Positions 4,749-9,455 of a DNA stretch of 9,455 nucleotides are shown here, piece after piece. Position numbers and translations under genes: made by a program. The notes below the pieces were generated by a model. The model made no database searches. It worked only from the letters and a program-made list of their open reading frames with translations, and was not told where the DNA came from. Numbering within the stretch: the stretch's first letter is position 1; each line of letters opens with the position of its first letter. The DNA is from Anaerolineales bacterium (GTDB lineage: Bacteria > Chloroflexota > Anaerolineae > Anaerolineales > Villigracilaceae): assembly GCA_025056515.1 (NCBI GenBank), contig JANWWB010000082.1, forward strand, positions 1 to 9,455, read 5' to 3'.

Positions 4749-6536
4749 ATGAGCGACCAAACAAATAAGCGTCTTGAATTGCCGGCTATGATAACTGTGC
4801 GCGAACTTGCGCAGAAGTTGAATGTATCGGCCATCAACATCATTCGCAAGTTGATGGAAAATGGTATGATGGTCACAATCAACCAGAGCATTGATTTTGA
4901 TACTGCGGCCATTGTGGCTTCCGAAATGGGTTACGAAGCCATACCAGAAAAAGTCGCCGAGGAAGAAGAAAAAGAGACGGGTGAACTACCCCTCTGGCGC
5001 AAATTGATTGCCCAGGAAGACCCCAACTCCTTGATCCCACGCCCCCCCGTTGTTACAATTCTAGGACACGTTGATCATGGCAAGACGACCTTGTTAGATG
5101 CTATTCGCAACACAAACGTTGCAGCAGGAGAAGTTGGCGGGATCACCCAGCATATTGGCGCCTATCAAGTTGAACTCAAAGGGCGACAGATCACTTTCCT
5201 AGACACCCCTGGCCATGCTGCTTTCACAGCCATGCGTGCTCGCGGCGCTCAAGGCGCAGATATTGTCGTTTTGGTCGTAGCGGCAGACGATGGTGTGATG
5301 CCACAGACCAAGGAGGCCATCGCTCACGCTCGGGCGGCTCGCGTGCCGATTATTGTTGCCTTGAATAAGATTGATAAACCCAATGCCAACCCTGACCGCG
5401 TGAAACAGCAGTTGAGCGAAAACGGTTTGGTGCCCGATGAATGGGGTGGTAACACTTTTATCGTACCGGTCTCGGCCAAACAACGCCAGGGAATTGAAGA
5501 TTTGCTGGAGACCATTTTGCTGGTGGCCGATAACAGCGAGATTCGCGCCAACCCAAAAGGAAAAGTCATCGGGACGGTGATTGAAGCCGAGTTGGATAAG
5601 AGCAAGGGACCCGTGGCTACCCTACTGGTTCAGAACGGCACGTTGAAAGTTGGTGACGTGGTTGTCGCTGGGTTGGCGTATGGCCGCCTACGCGCCATGT
5701 TTGATTTTCGCGGGCGCCCAGTACAGAAAGCCGGGCCGTCCGTGCCAGTCTCGGTGATGGGACTCAATGACTTGCCTCGGGCCGGAGATATCTTCCAAGT
5801 CCTGGCTTCGGAAAAAGAAGCGCGTCAGGTCGTCTTGGAACGACAAGAGGCAGCCAAACAACAAGCTGTCGCTCAGAAGAAGATGACCCTGGAAGAACTC
5901 TTCAGCCGTTTCAAGGCTGGCGAGACGAAGGAGTTGAATCTTATCCTTAAAGTGGACGTGCAAGGTTCTCTCGAACCGATTCTCAACGAAATTAACCGCA
6001 TTCCGACCGGTGAGATTAAAATCAATGTCCTTTACGCCGAAACAGGGAATGTGAGCGAAAATGACGTCATGTTGGCTTCTGCATCGCGCGCCATTATTGT
6101 CGGTTTCAACGTGCAGGCAGATGCCACAGCACGTCGTTTGGCTGAAACAGAAGGCGTCTCGATCCGACTTTACGAGATTATTTATCGCCTCACCGAAGAT
6201 CTGGAAAAGGCTCTCAAAGGCATGCTCGAGCCTGAACAAGTGGAAAAAATCATCGGAAGGGCCAATGTGCTTGCCGTCTTCAACATCTCAAAAGGTGGCA
6301 AAGTGGCCGGTTGTCGCGTGGTGCAGGGGGAGGTGCGCCGTAACGCCAAAGCGCGCTTGCTTCGCAACGGCGAGGTTGTCTATGAAGGTGATATTGCCTC
6401 TCTCAAGCATGAGAAAGAGGATGTGCGTGAAATGCGCGAAGGCTTTGAATGCGGTATTGGCTTGAGGAATTTCAACGACATTCAAGTTGGCGACGTGATT
6501 GAGTGTTACCTCCTAGAAAAAATGACCAAGGATTGA
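4749..6536 (+). CDS. infB: Translation initiation factor IF-2 (short form)
   Basis: IF2 is the GTPase that brings initiator fMet-tRNA to the 30S subunit and promotes 50S joining, partly through contact with L12. The protein has 595 residues. An IF2N domain at about 10-66 (ITVRELAQKLNVSAINIIRKLMENG) is followed by a short acidic linker. The G domain carries GHVDHGKTT at 106-114 (G1), GGITQHIG at 130-137 (G2), DTPGH at 152-156 (G3), NKID at 206-209 (G4) and SAK at 242-244 (G5). Domains II-IV follow, with the C-terminal fMet-tRNA-binding barrel ending in FNDIQVGDVIECYLLE. It is much shorter than the E. coli protein (890) because it has one IF2N domain and no long N-terminal extension, as in several thermophilic and deep-branching lineages. 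All GTPase motifs are intact. Confidence 0.97.
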   Translation: MSDQTNKRLELPAMITVRELAQKLNVSAINIIRKLMENGMMVTINQSIDFDTAAIVASEMGYEAIPEKVAEEEEKETGELPLWRKLIAQEDPNSLIPRPPVVTILGHVDHGKTTLLDAIRNTNVAAGEVGGITQHIGAYQVELKGRQITFLDTPGHAAFTAMRARGAQGADIVVLVVAADDGVMPQTKEAIAHARAARVPIIVALNKIDKPNANPDRVKQQLSENGLVPDEWGGNTFIVPVSAKQRQGIEDLLETILLVADNSEIRANPKGKVIGTVIEAELDKSKGPVATLLVQNGTLKVGDVVVAGLAYGRLRAMFDFRGRPVQKAGPSVPVSVMGLNDLPRAGDIFQVLASEKEARQVVLERQEAAKQQAVAQKKMTLEELFSRFKAGETKELNLILKVDVQGSLEPILNEINRIPTGEIKINVLYAETGNVSENDVMLASASRAIIVGFNVQADATARRLAETEGVSIRLYEIIYRLTEDLEKALKGMLEPEQVEKIIGRANVLAVFNISKGGKVAGCRVVQGEVRRNAKARLLRNGEVVYEGDIASLKHEKEDVREMREGFECGIGLRNFNDIQVGDVIECYLLEKMTKD

Positions 6537-6553
6537 CCTAAAGTAGGTAGACC

Positions 6554-6904
6554 ATGCCTTCTAAACTTCGACTCGAAAGGATAGCCGATCGTTTCCGGCA
6601 AGAACTTTCCGAACTTCTCCTTTTGAAAGTGGCCGACCCGCGTCTCCATCACGTCTTTGTGACAGATGTAAAAATAGACCGGGAATTGGCTTTTGCCGAT
6701 ATCTACGTTTCTGCGCTTGAAGGCTCTGAGCGCAGTGCAGAAATTTTAAGCGGATTGGAAAGCGCCAGTGGCTTTTTACGCCGCGAACTTGCCGCCCGGA
6801 TTGACTTGCGCGTGATGCCGCGTCTGCGCTTCCACTGGGATCCAACTCCTGAAAACGCCGATCGTATTGAACGCTTGCTCGCTTCTCTACGAAAACAATC
6901 ATGA
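6554..6904 (+). CDS. rbfA: 30S ribosome-binding factor A
   Basis: A 116-residue RbfA, a KH-type RNA-binding protein that associates with immature 30S subunits and helps mature the 16S rRNA 5' end and central decoding region. Family features: the N-terminal LRLERIADRFRQELSELLLLKVADPRL, DVKIDRELAFADIYVSAL around residues 38-55, and the closing RIDLRVMPRLRFHWDPTPENADRIERLL, with the Pro-x-Leu-x-Phe pattern typical of RbfA. It begins 17 nt after infB, behind a weak AGGT (6545-6548). Its stop overlaps the next start as ATGA (6901-6904), so translation of the two genes is probably coupled. Length is normal and identification secure. Confidence 0.95.
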   Translation: MPSKLRLERIADRFRQELSELLLLKVADPRLHHVFVTDVKIDRELAFADIYVSALEGSERSAEILSGLESASGFLRRELAARIDLRVMPRLRFHWDPTPENADRIERLLASLRKQS

Positions 6905-7881
6905 CCGATCTGGCCCCTCTCATACGCAAACACCTGCAACAAGCCCAACGCATTCTGATAACATCTCACATTCGACCGGATGGTGATGCCATCGGCTCTA
7001 CCCTGGCGCTTGGCTTAGCTTTAACGGAGGCTGGAAAAGAGGTGCAAATGGTACTCGAAGATGGAGTACCGGCAGCATTCCGCTCTCTCCCTGGAAGTCA
7101 CTTTATTCAGACTCGCCCGAATGGTTTTTTTGATTGCATTATCGTTGTTGATTGTTCCGATTCTCAACGCGTTGGTAAAGTCCTAGATGGCTATCGCCCC
7201 CCGGACGTAGTCATCGATCATCACCTGACTTCTAACCATTTTGGAAAGATTAATCTGATTGACCCTTCTGCCGCGGCGACAGCCTCTCTGCTAGCACGTG
7301 AGATGCCGCGTTGGGGGCTGAAAATCACCTTGCCGGTCGCTGAAAACTTGTTAACCGGCATGGTAACCGATACCCTTGGCTTTCGAACCTCAAGCACGAC
7401 CCCTGAAATTTTGCGACAAGCCGCTGATTTGCTCGAACTAGGCGCCGATTTGAGCGGCATCTACTTACGCAACCTGGTACAACGCACTTTCGCAGCAGTC
7501 CGATACTGGGGACAGGGGTTGGCAAAATTGCAACGTTCTGAAACGATTGTCTGGACGACCTTAACACTAGCAGATCGAGAAATCGCAGAGTATAATGGAA
7601 ATGACGATGCAGATTTGATTAACCTACTCTCTGCTATCCAAGAAGCCGAAGTCGCTATTGTCTTGGTCGAGCAAGCACCCCAGAAAACCAAAATCTCCTG
7701 GCGGGGGCTAAAACCGGCAGTCAATGTGGCCGAAATAGCACGCTCTTTTGGCGGGGGAGGGCACAAGTCGGCTGCTGGCGCTGAAATGCAAGGAAGTTTA
7801 GAGGATATTCAACAAAAAGTCTTGGCAGCTACTCGCTTGCACTTACAACAGATTCATGACTCTAGAGTGAAACGGGGTTAA
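6901..7881 (+). CDS. nrnA: DHH-family phosphoesterase, NrnA-like nanoRNase/pAp phosphatase
   Basis: A 326-residue DHH/DHHA1 protein. NrnA-type enzymes degrade 2-5 nt RNAs (nanoRNA) and dephosphorylate 3'-phosphoadenosine 5'-phosphate, using Mn2+. Metal-binding motifs are in the expected order: DGDAIGS at 27-33, VVDCSD around 82-87, DHH at 106-108, and VTDTLGF at 155-161. The DHHA1 substrate-binding domain ends with GGGGHKSAAG at 284-293. The start overlaps the rbfA stop by 4 nt, so it depends on coupled translation rather than its own ribosome-binding site. A DHH gene between rbfA and truB is a recurring arrangement in several phyla. It is too short to be RecJ. The exact substrate preference cannot be read from sequence. 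Confidence 0.9.
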   Translation: MTDLAPLIRKHLQQAQRILITSHIRPDGDAIGSTLALGLALTEAGKEVQMVLEDGVPAAFRSLPGSHFIQTRPNGFFDCIIVVDCSDSQRVGKVLDGYRPPDVVIDHHLTSNHFGKINLIDPSAAATASLLAREMPRWGLKITLPVAENLLTGMVTDTLGFRTSSTTPEILRQAADLLELGADLSGIYLRNLVQRTFAAVRYWGQGLAKLQRSETIVWTTLTLADREIAEYNGNDDADLINLLSAIQEAEVAIVLVEQAPQKTKISWRGLKPAVNVAEIARSFGGGGHKSAAGAEMQGSLEDIQQKVLAATRLHLQQIHDSRVKRG

Positions 7882-7903
7882 ACTTTTTGGAGGACAATCA
7901 AGC

Positions 7904-8824
7904 ATGGAAAGTCAAGATGTTAAAAATGCTATTTCCGGTGTCTTAGTCGTAGACAAACCGGTTGGCCTGACATCGCACGATGTTGTCGAAATGATCCGTA
8001 AAGGGACAAACATCCGACGCGCCGGACATACCGGCACACTGGACCCGCGTGCCTCGGGCGTCCTGGTCATTCTCATCGGGCCGGCCGTGCGATTGAGCGA
8101 GTTCGTTTCGGCATCCGATAAGCGTTATCAAGCGATTATCCGTCTGGGCGGCAGCACCGACACCTATGACGCCGATGGTCGCTTCATCACCCGCTCGGCG
8201 ATACCTGCAGACCTTACCGAACAGAAGTTTAATGAAGTCCTGCAACGTTTTGTCGGCGAAATTGAGCAGACACCGCCGCCTTTTTCGGCCATCAAAGTCG
8301 GTGGACGCCGTGCCTACGACCTAGCGCGCCGAGGCGAAGACGTGGAGCTAGCACCGCGCAAAATCACTGTGTATCACTTAGAGGTCCTAGAATGGGCGCC
8401 ACCGGAGGTGGTGATTGATGTCCACTGCTCTTCAGGGACATATGTGCGTTCTCTGGCTAACGACTTGGGTCAAGCGCTTGGTTGTGGCGCTTACCTGGTC
8501 GGCTTGCGACGCACCAAAAGCGGGCGTTTCTCTCTACGAGACGCGGTTCCCTTGCGCAAGCTGCAAGAGGCGTTTGTGACCGGTAACTGGTATCAATATC
8601 TGATCCCCGCTGCTGAAGCCTTAGCCGATTGGCCAGCTGTTGAACTGAGTCCAGATGAAGTCGAAGAGGTCAAACACGGTCATCGCATTAAGGCCGCACC
8701 GGATAGCCAGCCTGGGCTAGTGCGTGGAATTAGCATGGCTGGTGAATTGGTCGCTATTATGACCCTGGTCACCGGAGAAGATGGTTCGCTACAATGGCAG
8801 CCCAAGAAAGTGTTTTTCTCATAG
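7904..8824 (+). CDS. truB: tRNA pseudouridine(55) synthase TruB
   Basis: A 306-residue TruB, which converts U55 of the tRNA T-loop to pseudouridine and also helps tRNA fold. The catalytic motif GHTGTLDPRASGVL spans about 41-54, with the catalytic aspartate at residue 47. Other family blocks are KRYQAIIRLGGSTDTYDADG (about 73-92), QTPPPFSAIKVGGRRAYDLARRGE (122-145) and SGTYVRSLANDLG (177-189). The last ~60 residues form the PUA-like C-terminal part. The ATG at 7904 follows GGAGGA at 7889-7894, 22 nt after nrnA. The usual Leu/Ala-Thr of the active-site loop is Arg-Ala-Ser here, a tolerated variant as far as I can judge. Identification is secure. Confidence 0.96.
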   Translation: MESQDVKNAISGVLVVDKPVGLTSHDVVEMIRKGTNIRRAGHTGTLDPRASGVLVILIGPAVRLSEFVSASDKRYQAIIRLGGSTDTYDADGRFITRSAIPADLTEQKFNEVLQRFVGEIEQTPPPFSAIKVGGRRAYDLARRGEDVELAPRKITVYHLEVLEWAPPEVVIDVHCSSGTYVRSLANDLGQALGCGAYLVGLRRTKSGRFSLRDAVPLRKLQEAFVTGNWYQYLIPAAEALADWPAVELSPDEVEEVKHGHRIKAAPDSQPGLVRGISMAGELVAIMTLVTGEDGSLQWQPKKVFFS

Positions 8825-9097
8825 AGCCTGCTGCACCGGCGTCAAAACCGTGCTATCTTAGCGGTGGAGATACCGAAGTGCCTAAAGACTCTATACGCTG
8901 CATCTGCCTTTCCTATCTCCTAGTATAAGCGAGTTGTCTGCCTGGCTTTTTGGTCATCCCGCCTTAGCAGTTTGGAGCCGATCAGCCGATCTGACCAAGA
9001 AATGGGTATGATCGATACGAGTCCAGGCCTGATGATTGATTTGATATAGAAGGGCGGAGTACATCCGCCCTCTTTGGTCAAACTGCCTTCCCTCGTT
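8825..9097 (+). other. Non-coding truB-ribF gap with several alternative pairings
   Basis: No convincing gene is visible in these 273 nt. Elements seen: GGAGATA 8866-8872 complementary to TATCTCC 8914-8920; the heptamer TTGGTCA at 8950-8956 and again at 9074-9080, with its complement TGACCAA at 8992-8998; and a tandem GCCGATCA/GCCGATCT at 8977-8992. An isolated -10-like TATGAT at 9007-9012 has no good -35. A terminator-like hairpin lies at 9051-9071. The stretch probably holds the end of the nusA-truB transcript and the leader of ribF, but I cannot place the boundary. The conserved blocks of an FMN riboswitch are not present. Confidence 0.5.
9051..9075 (+). terminator. GC-rich hairpin between truB and ribF
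   Basis: AGGGCGGA at 9051-9058 pairs perfectly with TCCGCCCT at 9064-9071 around the loop GTACA, followed by CTTT (9072-9075). The T-run is short. It lies 227 nt after truB and only 26 nt before ribF. It may end the upstream operon, or act as an attenuator if ribF transcription starts further upstream. Confidence 0.65.
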
Positions 9098-9455
9098 ATG
9101 CAATACCTTTCTTCTTTCGAATCAATCTCATTGCCGGCCTCTTGGGTAACAGTGGGAATCTTCGACGGCGTCCATCTTGGTCATCAGAGACTGCTTGCGC
9201 GTTTGGTCGAAGGCGCTCACTTGGCTCAGGTCCCGGCGGTTGTCATCACTTTTTCGTCTCACCCTGCAGTTGTTCTCGGAGGGCAATCGCACTTTGCTTA
9301 CCTGACGCCGCTACAGGAAAGGGCCGCTCTGCTGGAGCAAATGGGCATTGATATCCTGCTGACGTTAGATTTCACTCCGACCCTAGCCGCACAGACGGCA
9401 GAAGCATTTATGAGTCAGCTTGTCTCTTCTTTGGGATTGCGCGTGTTTATTGCCG
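9098..9455 (+). CDS. ribF: Bifunctional riboflavin kinase/FAD synthetase, N-terminal part (3' end outside window)
   Basis: An open frame of 119 codons runs off the window end. It matches the FAD synthetase (FMN adenylyltransferase) domain of RibF. VTVGIFDGVHLGHQRLL lies at residues 17-33, with the nucleotidyltransferase HxGH motif as HLGH at 26-29. VVITFSSHPAVVL (48-60), YLTPLQERAALLEQMGID (68-85) and DFTPTLAAQTAEAFM (91-105) follow the family pattern. RibF phosphorylates riboflavin and adenylates FMN; the kinase domain would lie downstream of the window. The ATG at 9098 gives a normal N-terminus but has no clear Shine-Dalgarno sequence. In-frame TTG 9074 and CTG 9083 also lack one. truB-ribF adjacency is common in bacteria. 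Confidence 0.93.
   Translation, partial: MQYLSSFESISLPASWVTVGIFDGVHLGHQRLLARLVEGAHLAQVPAVVITFSSHPAVVLGGQSHFAYLTPLQERAALLEQMGIDILLTLDFTPTLAAQTAEAFMSQLVSSLGLRVFIA

Noticed and set aside
8825..9097. FMN riboswitch ahead of ribF
   Set aside because: The conserved FMN-aptamer blocks are not recognisable on the + strand; only short unrelated hairpins are present.

Overview
The window is a run of core translation and transcription genes, all on the + strand. It reads like a chromosome segment of a free-living bacterium. Gene content, moderate G+C, a short single-IF2N initiation factor 2 and a NusA with a long C-terminal extension suggest Chloroflexota, possibly an Anaerolineae-type lineage. That assignment is inference from protein style, not a database result.

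Layout. (1) About 1-2217: the end of the ribosomal protein cluster, rplK (L11, 3' part only), rplA (L1), rplJ (L10) and rplL (L7/L12). It closes with a large nested hairpin. Two RNA control elements are visible. The rplK-rplA gap holds a probable L1-binding site that resembles the L1 site of 23S rRNA. The rplA-rplJ gap holds an L10 leader in which three mutually exclusive helices (L10-site stem, antiterminator, terminator) can be drawn base by base. (2) About 2250-8824: a new transcription unit with a good sigma-70-type promoter and a hairpin leader. It contains nusA, rnpM (ylxR), infB, rbfA, nrnA and truB, and carries out transcription elongation control, translation initiation, 30S maturation, nanoRNA turnover and tRNA pseudouridylation. 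(3) 8825-9097: a non-coding stretch with a terminator-like hairpin and several repeated or alternative pairings. (4) 9098-9455: the start of ribF (riboflavin kinase/FAD synthetase), cut by the window end.

How the genes work together. L1, L10 and L12 are the ribosomal stalk proteins, and each likely feeds back on its own mRNA. L10-L12 recruits the factor IF2, which is encoded in the next operon together with NusA, RbfA and the RNase P modulator RnpM. Compared with common layouts, rpoBC does not follow rplL, and rimP, ylxQ and ylxP are absent from the nusA-infB cluster inside this window.

I found no defence system, mobile element, CRISPR array or unrecognised protein family. The interest lies in the RNA regulatory elements between the genes.
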